DNA from: Sulfurovum sp.
GTDB taxonomy: Bacteria > Campylobacterota > Campylobacteria > Campylobacterales > Sulfurovaceae
Assembly (NCBI GenBank): GCA_024637255.1
Contig: JAGXFO010000019.1
Location: forward strand, 1 to 31,010
Length of the DNA: 31,010 nt
Reading direction: 5' to 3'
Below are positions 7,604 through 15,111 of the stretch, piece after piece; positions within the stretch are counted from its first letter, which is position 1; each line of letters opens with the position of its first letter. The notes below the pieces were generated by a model, which saw only the letters and a list, made by a program, of their open reading frames with translations, made no database searches and was not told the DNA's origin. A program made the position numbers and the translations under genes.

Positions 7604-8596
7604 ATGAAAGAACTAGAAGAGAAAATCGTTCAGGCTGATTCACTTGAAATATTGGAAAAAGTGCGTATTGAACTTTTTGGGAAGAAGGGTGTTTTGGCAA
7701 CAGAGTTTGCTAGGATGAAAGATGTACCCGGACCAGAGAAGAAAGCATTTGCGGAAAGCTTAAACACTACTAAAACCCTGTTGCAGGCAAGCTTTGATGC
7801 ACGATATGAAATACTTAAATCTGAAGAGATAGACAAGATACTCAAGTCTGAGGCGATAGATGTTTCACTGTATGGCAGACTGGCACAAAAAGGTGCACTT
7901 CATCCTGTAACGGAAACTATGGATAAAATCATCGACTATTTTGTGGCACTCAATTTTGCTGTAGAAAGTGGTCCGATGGTCGAAGATGATTTTCATAATT
8001 TTGAAGCGTTAAATCTCCCCAAGCACCACCCAGCACGTGATATGCAGGATACATTTTATTTTAACGATGGCGGTCTTTTACGCACACATACCTCTCCGGT
8101 ACAGATACGTACGATGATGCAGACAAAACCACCTATCCGTATGATTGCTCCAGGGACTGTATTTAGACGTGATTACGACATCACGCATACGCCAATGTTT
8201 CATCAGGTAGAGGGTCTCGTGGTAGATGACAAAGGCAAAGTAAGTTTTGCAAACCTCAAATCCATACTAACCGACTTTCTGCAGTATATGTTTGGTGATG
8301 TGGAAGTGCGTTTCAGACCAAGCTTTTTCCCGTTTACAGAACCTTCGGCTGAAGTGGATATCTCTTGTATCTTCTGTAAAAGTGAAGGATGCAGAGTCTG
8401 TTCACATACAGGTTGGCTGGAAGTGCTTGGCTGTGGTATCGTTGATCCCAATGTCTTTAAGGCAGTGGGGTATGAAGATGTAAGTGGCTATGCCTTTGGG
8501 TTGGGCGTAGAGCGCTTTGCGATGTTGATGCATAAGATACCAGACCTAAGAAGTCTGTTTGAGGGAGACATACGTTTGTTGGAGCAGTTTAGATGA
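7604..8596 (+). CDS. pheS: Phenylalanyl-tRNA synthetase alpha subunit
   Basis: The alpha subunit carries the class II aminoacylation site of the alpha2-beta2 enzyme that charges tRNA-Phe. Residues 1-85 form the N-terminal coiled coil that binds tRNA. The catalytic domain follows: RTHTSPVQ (160-167), motif 2 around FRRDYDITHTPMFHQVEG (187-204) and motif 3 GLGVERFAM (299-307). CIFCKSEGCRVC (255-266) is the cysteine cluster common in bacterial PheS. The length, 330 residues, is standard. The GAGG ribosome binding site is 4 bases before the ATG, and the TGA overlaps the pheT ATG by 4 bases, so translation of the two subunits is coupled. Confidence 0.97.
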   Translation: MKELEEKIVQADSLEILEKVRIELFGKKGVLATEFARMKDVPGPEKKAFAESLNTTKTLLQASFDARYEILKSEEIDKILKSEAIDVSLYGRLAQKGALHPVTETMDKIIDYFVALNFAVESGPMVEDDFHNFEALNLPKHHPARDMQDTFYFNDGGLLRTHTSPVQIRTMMQTKPPIRMIAPGTVFRRDYDITHTPMFHQVEGLVVDDKGKVSFANLKSILTDFLQYMFGDVEVRFRPSFFPFTEPSAEVDISCIFCKSEGCRVCSHTGWLEVLGCGIVDPNVFKAVGYEDVSGYAFGLGVERFAMLMHKIPDLRSLFEGDIRLLEQFR

Positions 8597-10926
8597 TAGT
8601 AACAAGATCTTGGTTAAATGAATTTATAGACCTTAGCAGTGTGACCAATGAAAAACTTTATGAAACGTTTAACTCCATAGGATTAGAGGTTGACAGTCTC
8701 GCTCAAATGGAGATACCCGAAAAAGTGCTTATAGGCAAGATACTTTCTTGTGAAAAGCACCCTGATGCTGATAAGCTGAATGTATGCAAGATAGACGTTG
8801 GAAGCGGAATACGACAGATAGTCTGCGGTGCAGCCAATGTCGTGGATGCAGAGTATGTGGCTGTAGCAACTATAGGTGCCGTATTGCCTGGCGGCCTTAT
8901 TATTAAACATGCCAAACTTCGCGGAGTGGAGAGTGAGGGAATGGTTTGCTCTTCTTCGGAGCTTGGGTTGCCAGATACGGGCAAAGGCATTATGATACTG
9001 GATGAGAGTATCGGTAAGCTTGAAGTGGGGCGTGAGTTTGGCTCATACCCTACGGTAGCAGACAGCATTATAGAGCTTGAACTTACAGCCAACAGGGGGG
9101 ACTGTCTAAGTATTTATGGTGTAGCTAGAGACTTGAGCGCAGCACTTGATTTGGAGATGAAACCTTTTGAGTATAAGAAAAAAGAAAAAATACAATTTGG
9201 TATTGCCAGGGAAGCGGAGATTCATACACAGGGTGAAATGAATGCAGATCTGCATTATAAGCTTGCAACTATCAATAACACCTTCAGCAGCTTTCTTGTG
9301 CAGTTGCGTTTGGCAATGGTGGGCATAGAAGCAGAAGGTAAGCTTGCAAATATAATGGAGTATGTTACACACGCAACAGGTGTTGTGTTGCGTGCATATG
9401 ACAGTAGAGCTTTCCGCAATGGCGATGATAAAATCTCTGTACTTCCTGTGGCAAACGCCAAAGGTGTGATTGAAATAACAGGTAATGCAAAAGTATTCTC
9501 TGTAGTGGGCGTAAATCAACAAAAAGAAGCCACTGCCAATGATGAGACAAAAGAGCTTTTAATTGAGGCAAGTTATATTAATCCGGATACTCTAGTAGAA
9601 GCGGTTGCCGCCGCCTCCTTAAAAACGGATGACCTTTACTATAAGACATCAAGAGGCTCCAATCCGGATCTTGATTTTGGACTTACTTTTCTGGCCTCCA
9701 TGATGGATAATCTTTCAGATATTTCTTGCTATGAGGGTTCTCTTAACGTGAACGTCGGGAGAGAAAACGAAACAGTCATTGTAGATGCAAAAGAGATCTC
9801 ATCCATCATCGGCATGGATGTTGAAATAGGCAAAATTGTAACGATACTTCAGAAGCTTGGATTCGGGATCAATACGATGGAACATGATGTTGTCGCTGCG
9901 CGCGTACCACTATTTAGACACGACATTAAACATATTCAAGATATCGCCGAAGAGATAGTGCGCATCATAGGTATCAACAACATAAAAGCCAAACCTTCTA
10001 TATTTGCTGAAAAGCCGCGCCTTAATGACACTACAGATAGATATAAAGCCAAAAAAGAGTTTAAAAATCGCGCAGTGGGCGCATCATTTTATGAAAATGT
10101 GTCTTATGTTTTTAGCGAAAGGTCGATGTTGGAAAAATATGGTTTCGCCGTGGTAGAAGAAGCACTTGATCTTGCAAATCCTATCGCAGAAGAGCTCAAT
10201 ACACTTCGGTCTACGATTTTAATCAACTTATTGAATGCGGTGAAACGTAATGTAAGTTACACAAAAAAGTCCATTCCTCTTTTTGAGATGGGTGCAGTAT
10301 TTGGAAGTAAGCGAGAGCAGAGTGAAGTGATGTCATTTATTTTTTCTGGGCAGGCCGAAGGGGAAAACGTAAGAAATTCCGGAAAACCAAAGATGATAGA
10401 TTTTGCTTCTTTTACACAAAAAATAGCAGCAGTTACAGGTGCATTTGAGTTGGTTCCCTGTACCTCTAAAAATGGACTTATACACCCATACCAGGCAGCA
10501 GATATTATAGTCAATGGACAAGTATGCGGATTTATGACAAAGCTTCATCCAACAGTTCAGGAACATTTTGATATACCTGTAACATTCATAGCAGAAGTAG
10601 ATTTTGATGCTTTTCTACCTAAGCATATTAATGCAGCACCTATTTCGAAGTTCCAGGGAGTTTATAAAGATTTATCCGTAGTGATAGACAAAAGCATACA
10701 TTATTATGAGGTGGCTAAAGTATTAAACAGCTTAGACCTTCCTATGCTTAAAGACAGTTACCCCGTAGACATTTATGAAGATGAAAAGCTTGGAAACAAA
10801 AAGAGTCTCACGATACGTTTTTTCATTCAATCTATGGATAAAACACTTGAAGATAATGATATCGAATCAGTAATGACTAAAATTATGGGCAGCCTTGCAA
10901 AAGAATGTCAAGCAGAGTTGAGGTAA
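8593..10926 (+). CDS. pheT: Phenylalanyl-tRNA synthetase beta subunit
   Basis: The beta subunit binds tRNA and, in most bacteria, hydrolyses mis-charged Tyr-tRNA-Phe. Domains in order: OB-type tRNA-binding domain (about 40-150, with KHPDADKLNVCKIDVG), B3/B4 editing domain (about 205-380), B5 (about 385-455), a catalytic-like core (about 475-680) and the FDX-ACB anticodon-binding domain (about 685-777). The 777-residue length is normal. The editing region is unusual: the His of the common LGQPxHAFD is Arg (R267 in VVLRAYD), the GG loop is missing (GVNQQKEA, 306-313), and HTDA reads KTDD (344-347). This suggests weak or lost editing. Second gene of the pheS operon. Confidence 0.96.
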   Translation: MIVTRSWLNEFIDLSSVTNEKLYETFNSIGLEVDSLAQMEIPEKVLIGKILSCEKHPDADKLNVCKIDVGSGIRQIVCGAANVVDAEYVAVATIGAVLPGGLIIKHAKLRGVESEGMVCSSSELGLPDTGKGIMILDESIGKLEVGREFGSYPTVADSIIELELTANRGDCLSIYGVARDLSAALDLEMKPFEYKKKEKIQFGIAREAEIHTQGEMNADLHYKLATINNTFSSFLVQLRLAMVGIEAEGKLANIMEYVTHATGVVLRAYDSRAFRNGDDKISVLPVANAKGVIEITGNAKVFSVVGVNQQKEATANDETKELLIEASYINPDTLVEAVAAASLKTDDLYYKTSRGSNPDLDFGLTFLASMMDNLSDISCYEGSLNVNVGRENETVIVDAKEISSIIGMDVEIGKIVTILQKLGFGINTMEHDVVAARVPLFRHDIKHIQDIAEEIVRIIGINNIKAKPSIFAEKPRLNDTTDRYKAKKEFKNRAVGASFYENVSYVFSERSMLEKYGFAVVEEALDLANPIAEELNTLRSTILINLLNAVKRNVSYTKKSIPLFEMGAVFGSKREQSEVMSFIFSGQAEGENVRNSGKPKMIDFASFTQKIAAVTGAFELVPCTSKNGLIHPYQAADIIVNGQVCGFMTKLHPTVQEHFDIPVTFIAEVDFDAFLPKHINAAPISKFQGVYKDLSVVIDKSIHYYEVAKVLNSLDLPMLKDSYPVDIYEDEKLGNKKSLTIRFFIQSMDKTLEDNDIESVMTKIMGSLAKECQAELR

Positions 10927-10929
10927 AAA

Positions 10930-11781
10930 ATGAAAATAAAATTGGCAGAAAGTTATGGGTTTTGTTTTGGTGTGAAGAGAGCTATTGAGATAGCCGAAGA
11001 ACATAGGGGGTCTGTCACATATGGACCACTGATTCATAATAAAGACGAGATCGATAGACTCAAAGAGGGGTTTGACATAGATATCGTTAAAGACATTAAA
11101 GATATGCATACCGATGCTACCGTTGTCATTCGTACGCATGGTATACCCAAGGACGAGCTCCACGCTTTGCAACTTAGTAAAAATAAAATCATAGATGCAA
11201 CGTGTCCTTATGTGACGACTCCTCAAAACATTGTTGAAAAGATGAGTGCAGAGGGTTATAGTATTGTCATATTTGGCGATCAAGAACATCCGGAGATCAA
11301 AGGTGTGGTCTCTTATGCTCAAAATGCTGAAGATGCTTTTATTGTGCTTGAACCAGAGGAGCTGGAAGCACTGCCCCTTAAAGGTAAAGTAGCAGTAGTT
11401 TCTCAAACGACCAAAAAACCCGAGGATTTTGCAAAAATAGTCACAGCATTGATGACTACCCGTAAAGAAATAAGGGTTTTTAATACCATTTGTAATGCAA
11501 CTTTTGAAAATCAGGATGCAGCGTCTGATCTCGCAAAAGAGGCAGATGTGATGATAGTTATTGGGGGGAAACACTCTTCAAACACAAAACAATTGCATAG
11601 TATCTGTCAGCGCGGTTGTGCGGATAGTTACCTGATAGAGAATGAAAAAGAACTTGAACTGCATTGGTTTAAGGATAAAAACCTTTGCGGTATCTCAGCC
11701 GGAGCTTCTACGCCTGACTGGATAGTGCAAAATGTGATCAGTAAGATACAAAAAATGAGAGAAGTAGATTCGGCATCATGA
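10930..11781 (+). CDS. ispH: 4-hydroxy-3-methylbut-2-enyl diphosphate reductase
   Basis: IspH (LytB) makes isopentenyl and dimethylallyl diphosphate in the last step of the MEP isoprenoid pathway, using a [4Fe-4S] cluster. The three cluster cysteines are C12 (GFCFGV), C92 (ATCPYV) and C188 (TICNAT). The proton-relay residues in EHPEIKG are H120 and E122; IGGKHSSNT (211-219) and AGASTPDW (257-264) bind the diphosphate. The 283-residue length is typical of this phylum. It starts 3 bases after pheT, with GAGG in the pheT tail as ribosome binding site, and its last 4 bases overlap aroA, so it belongs to the pheS transcript. Confidence 0.97.
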   Translation: MKIKLAESYGFCFGVKRAIEIAEEHRGSVTYGPLIHNKDEIDRLKEGFDIDIVKDIKDMHTDATVVIRTHGIPKDELHALQLSKNKIIDATCPYVTTPQNIVEKMSAEGYSIVIFGDQEHPEIKGVVSYAQNAEDAFIVLEPEELEALPLKGKVAVVSQTTKKPEDFAKIVTALMTTRKEIRVFNTICNATFENQDAASDLAKEADVMIVIGGKHSSNTKQLHSICQRGCADSYLIENEKELELHWFKDKNLCGISAGASTPDWIVQNVISKIQKMREVDSAS

Positions 11782-13064
11782 ACACCTTAACACTAAAACC
11801 TATCTCTAAGATAGAGGGAGAGATTCATCTGCCAGGGTCCAAAAGCCTTTCAAACAGGGCTTTGTTGGTAGCAGCACTGGCTGTGGGAACAACAAAAATT
11901 ACCAATCTTCTAGAGAGTGATGATACCAGGCACATGCTAGGCGCACTCAAGCAACTCGGCATTAAATATACACTCTCTCAAAACAAAACAGAATGCACCA
12001 TAACAGGTAATGCCGGAGCCATACACAGTGCAGACCTGCAAGAACTTTTTTTGGGTAATGCCGGAACGGCAATGCGACCACTTTGCGCCGCATTGTGTTT
12101 AGGAACAGGTTCTTACTTTCTTACCGGCGAGCCTCGGATGAAAGAGAGACCCATAGGGCATTTGGTGGATGCTTTAAAGCAAGCGGGCGCAAAGATCACA
12201 TATAAAGAAAATGAAGGATATCCTCCACTCCTTATAGAAGCACATGGACTTTGTGGAGGAGAGGTGCAAATAGATGGCGCTATCTCAAGCCAATTTTTGA
12301 CTGCACTTTTACTCGCAGCACCACTGGCTAAAGAAGATATGACGATTTCCATAATAGGCGAGCTTGTATCTAAGCCTTATATAGATATTACTTTGCACAT
12401 CATGAAGATATTTGGCGTGGAGGTTTCAAATGAAAACTATAAGACATTTACTATCAAGGGAAGGCAAAACTATAAGGCCACTAAGACATTTATGGTCGAA
12501 GGAGATGCTTCCTCTGCTTCTTATTTTTTGGCTGCAGCAGCCATTAAGGGGGGCAAAGTAAAAGTGACTGGTATAGGCAGAAAGAGTATACAGGGAGATA
12601 TTCTTTTTATTGATGTGCTTGAGAAAATGGGGGCAAAAGTAGAATGGGGTGATGATTATGTTGCTGTTAGCAGAGGAGAGCTTTATGCTATAGATATGGA
12701 TTTTAATCATATTCCTGATGCAGCAATGACTATTGCAACCGCCGCACTTTTTGCAAAAGGCACCACCGTGCTTAGAAATATATATAACTGGCGTGTAAAG
12801 GAGACAGACAGGCTTTCTGCGATGGCAACGGAACTGCGAAAAGTAGGGGCAGAAGTCGAAGAGGGTGAAGATTATTTAAAAATTACACCGCCCGAAGTAC
12901 TTAAGCATGCAGCTATTGATACCTACGATGATCACCGAATGGCAATGTGTTTTTCTCTTTTAGCTTTAGATCCGGCTTCTGTAACCATTAATGACCCTGA
13001 GTGTACCTCAAAAACCTTTCCTGCTTATTTTGAAGAACTAGAAAAGATAAGTCAGTATAGCTAG
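11778..13064 (+). CDS. aroA: 3-phosphoshikimate 1-carboxyvinyltransferase (EPSP synthase), gammaproteobacterial type
   Basis: AroA joins PEP to shikimate-3-phosphate, the sixth shikimate-pathway step. The 428 residues carry LPGSKSLSNRALL (18-30, K22), LFLGNAGTAMRPL (90-102, G96 and P101), R124 in GEPRMKERP, D313 in HIPDAAMT, E341 in RVKETDRL, and DHRMAMCFS (385-393). Numbering of these residues equals that of E. coli AroA, and as I recall that protein, long stretches are identical (VEGDASSASYFLAAAAIKGG and similar). C. jejuni AroA, as I recall, has GNSGTAMR and is much more distant. The gene follows ispH with a 4-base overlap; in C. jejuni aroA precedes ispH. This suggests replacement by transfer. 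It is the class I form. Confidence 0.96.
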   Translation: MNTLTLKPISKIEGEIHLPGSKSLSNRALLVAALAVGTTKITNLLESDDTRHMLGALKQLGIKYTLSQNKTECTITGNAGAIHSADLQELFLGNAGTAMRPLCAALCLGTGSYFLTGEPRMKERPIGHLVDALKQAGAKITYKENEGYPPLLIEAHGLCGGEVQIDGAISSQFLTALLLAAPLAKEDMTISIIGELVSKPYIDITLHIMKIFGVEVSNENYKTFTIKGRQNYKATKTFMVEGDASSASYFLAAAAIKGGKVKVTGIGRKSIQGDILFIDVLEKMGAKVEWGDDYVAVSRGELYAIDMDFNHIPDAAMTIATAALFAKGTTVLRNIYNWRVKETDRLSAMATELRKVGAEVEEGEDYLKITPPEVLKHAAIDTYDDHRMAMCFSLLALDPASVTINDPECTSKTFPAYFEELEKISQYS

Positions 13065-13148
13065 ACAGATTTGGGTTCGTAGCATTTCTGGCGCAAAACA
13101 TGACTAAGTAAATTCTTATATACTTGTAAAAAATGTTATAAAAGTCCG

Positions 13149-13154
13149 TATAAT
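13149..13154 (+). promoter_or_regulatory. Distal candidate -10 box for rpsA
   Basis: CGTATAATTAC contains a consensus TATAAT, 172 bases before the rpsA ATG. If used it gives a long leader that includes the palindrome at 13227-13243. Confidence 0.35.
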
Positions 13155-13226
13155 TACTGTAATTTATGCAAAAATCACCTAAGAAACTTAAAGTCAATAT
13201 CTTATTAGACCCTTATTATTAATCAA

Positions 13227-13243
13227 ATACGCGTATAGCGTAT
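13227..13243. promoter_or_regulatory. Palindrome in the rpsA leader
   Basis: ATACGC (13227-13232) is repeated inverted as GCGTAT (13238-13243) with a 5-base centre. It lies between the two candidate rpsA promoters, about 45 bases upstream of the proximal -10 box. It could be a protein operator or an RNA hairpin in the long leader. Which of these, if either, cannot be told from sequence. Confidence 0.35.
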
Positions 13244-13288
13244 GTCTGCCAGCTTTTATTTAGTAAGCATCTTCATAAAAAATGCGGG

Positions 13289-13320
13289 TATAATAACGCA
13301 AAATTAGGCACATATAAGGA
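13289..13320 (+). promoter_or_regulatory. Proximal rpsA promoter and ribosome binding site
   Basis: GGGTATAATAAC gives TATAAT at 13289-13294, 31 bases before the rpsA ATG, and AAGGA is at 13316-13320. This is the best promoter candidate for the S1 gene. Confidence 0.6.
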
Positions 13321-13325
13321 TAGGT

Positions 13326-14978
13326 ATGAAGTTCGAAGATATCGAAATAGAAGATGTAGATTTTGAAGCGATGCTCGAGGAATCGTTTAAAAAGTCAGAA
13401 TCAAAAAGTGATTTAGTAGCAGGTACAGTTGTTAAAATAGATGAAAAAGACGAGATAGCTGTTATTGATATAGGCGGCGGTAGAGATGCGACAATTACAC
13501 TGGATGAACTTAGAGATGAAGAAGGCAATCTGTCATTTAAAGTAGGTGACACAATTGATGTTGTCAATATGGGTAGAGGTCGTATTTCTCATAAAGCAGC
13601 TTTAGGCAGAGTGGCTCTAAATGAGTTCATCACTGAGTATGATGAAGATCAAGAGTACATCATTGAAGGTGTTGTAACCAAAGCAAACAAAGGCGGCTAT
13701 GTTGTTGACTGCGATGGTTTGGAATTTTTTATGCCTCGTACACTGTCTTACCTTTCTTCAAAGGTTGACCCTATTGGTAAAAAAGTAAAAGCGGTTATCG
13801 TTAAAGTGGATAAAGAAAAAGGTTCGGTGGTAGTCTCTAGAAAAGAACTGATTGAGCGTGATAAATCCAAAACAGATGAAATAGTTGCTGAACTCCTTGA
13901 AAACAAAGAGCCTGTGATTGGAACAATCAAAAAGATCACTTCTTATGGTATGTTTGTTGATGTTGGCGGTATGGACGGTCTTGTTCATTATTCACAAATT
14001 TCCCACAAAGGCCCGGTAAACCCATCTAAGTATTTTGCTGAAGGCGATGAAGTAAATGTGATTGCTTTAGAGTATGATAAAAAGAAAAGACATCTTTCAT
14101 TATCAATTAAAGATGCCAATCCTGATCCTTGGGCTGATATCGATTCTATCATTGGCGTAGGAGACACAGTCACTGCCACTGTTTCCAATATTGAGCCATA
14201 TGGTGTATTTGTTGACCTTGGTGAAGATCTTGAAGCATTTCTTCATGTGTCTGAAATTTCTTGGGACAAAAATGTGAAACATCCTAAAGATTACCTGGAA
14301 AACAATACGGATGTCAATGTTGAAGTGATCGAAGTTGATAAAGAAGGAAGAAGACTTAGAGTAAGCCTTAAAAATCTTCTTCCTAAACCTATGGATGCGT
14401 TTAATTCTGAAAACAGAGTGGGCGATGTTGTAACCGGTACAGTAACTTCGGTGACGGATTTTGGTGCATTTGTCAAAGTTGGTACAGTTGAAGGTCTACT
14501 TCATAATCAAGAAATTTCTTGGGACAAATCAAAAAATGCAAAATCTGAACTTAAAGTAGGCGATGAAGTTGAAGTAAAAATCATCAAAATTGACACAGAT
14601 GCAGGTAAAATTTCATTGAGCAAAAAAGCACTAGAAGCTTCACCGGTAAAAGCATTTGCACAGAATCATAAAGTTGGCAGTATTGTTACGGGTATAGTGA
14701 AAGATAAAAAAGACTTTGGTGTATTTATTTCACTTGAAGATAATATTGATGCGCTTATCAGAACCGAAGACCTTCACCCGCTTAAATTTGATGAGATTGA
14801 GAAAGGCCAAGAGATTACAGGTGTGATTAGTTTTATAGATGGAAACACAGATAGAATTAGAGTTTCTGTAAAAAGACTTGAGCGCCAAGAAGAGAGAGAA
14901 GCAATGGATCAGCTTAATTTGGACCAAGATGACAGTATGACTCTTGGCGATGCATTTGGCGATAAATTTAAAAGATAA
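13326..14978 (+). CDS. rpsA: 30S ribosomal protein S1
   Basis: S1 holds mRNA on the 30S subunit and helps unfold structured leaders. The 550 residues contain six S1 (OB-fold) domains at about 30-95, 110-175, 196-262, 279-348, 366-435 and 451-517. Domains 3-6 show the usual YGxFV/FGxFV...GLVH/GLLH pattern with a D/GK...LS/VS ending; the first two are more divergent, as is normal for the ribosome-binding end. It follows aroA after 261 bases and has its own promoters, so it can be expressed apart from the pheS operon. The start ATG is fixed by AAGGA 5 bases upstream. Confidence 0.97.
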   Translation: MKFEDIEIEDVDFEAMLEESFKKSESKSDLVAGTVVKIDEKDEIAVIDIGGGRDATITLDELRDEEGNLSFKVGDTIDVVNMGRGRISHKAALGRVALNEFITEYDEDQEYIIEGVVTKANKGGYVVDCDGLEFFMPRTLSYLSSKVDPIGKKVKAVIVKVDKEKGSVVVSRKELIERDKSKTDEIVAELLENKEPVIGTIKKITSYGMFVDVGGMDGLVHYSQISHKGPVNPSKYFAEGDEVNVIALEYDKKKRHLSLSIKDANPDPWADIDSIIGVGDTVTATVSNIEPYGVFVDLGEDLEAFLHVSEISWDKNVKHPKDYLENNTDVNVEVIEVDKEGRRLRVSLKNLLPKPMDAFNSENRVGDVVTGTVTSVTDFGAFVKVGTVEGLLHNQEISWDKSKNAKSELKVGDEVEVKIIKIDTDAGKISLSKKALEASPVKAFAQNHKVGSIVTGIVKDKKDFGVFISLEDNIDALIRTEDLHPLKFDEIEKGQEITGVISFIDGNTDRIRVSVKRLERQEEREAMDQLNLDQDDSMTLGDAFGDKFKR

Positions 14979-14996
14979 TTAAAACCATGATACAAC

Positions 14997-15017
14997 TTTT
15001 CGGGCTTTGCCTGAAAA
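14997..15017. terminator. Hairpin just after rpsA
   Basis: TTTTCGGGC (14997-15005) pairs with GCCTGAAAA (15009-15017), with one G-U pair and a 3-base loop. It starts 18 bases after the rpsA stop. No T-run follows, so it may be a leaky terminator or an mRNA 3' end stabiliser between rpsA and serA. The base of the 3' arm can alternatively pair with GCTTT at 15028-15032. Confidence 0.45.
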
Positions 15018-15044
15018 GCCGCGCTCTGCTTTAATGGCACACCC

Positions 15045-15081
15045 ATACGATGAATCGTATTTCCCCATAGTGTTATGGAAC
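15045..15081. promoter_or_regulatory. Two further hairpins in the serA leader
   Basis: ATACGA/TCGTAT (15045-15050 and 15055-15060) forms a perfect 6-bp stem with a TGAA loop, followed directly by CCATA/TATGG (about 15065-15078) with a GTGT loop. With the hairpin at 14997-15017 they leave the 133-base rpsA-serA interval mostly structured. The AAGG ribosome binding site (15101-15104) is outside them. Role unknown. Confidence 0.35.
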
Positions 15082-15111
15082 TTAAATTTTTACAAAAATA
15101 AAGGTTATAAG

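Noticed and set aside
10867..11574. 235-aa minus-strand open frame over ispH
   Set aside because: It is antisense to the well-supported ispH gene, rich in Cys, Phe and His as expected of a shadow frame, with no ribosome binding site.
15007..15111. N-terminal extension of serA from a TTG at 15007
   Set aside because: The extension is made of intercistronic hairpins, has no family match, and the ATG at 15112 has AAGG at the right distance and the expected N-terminus.
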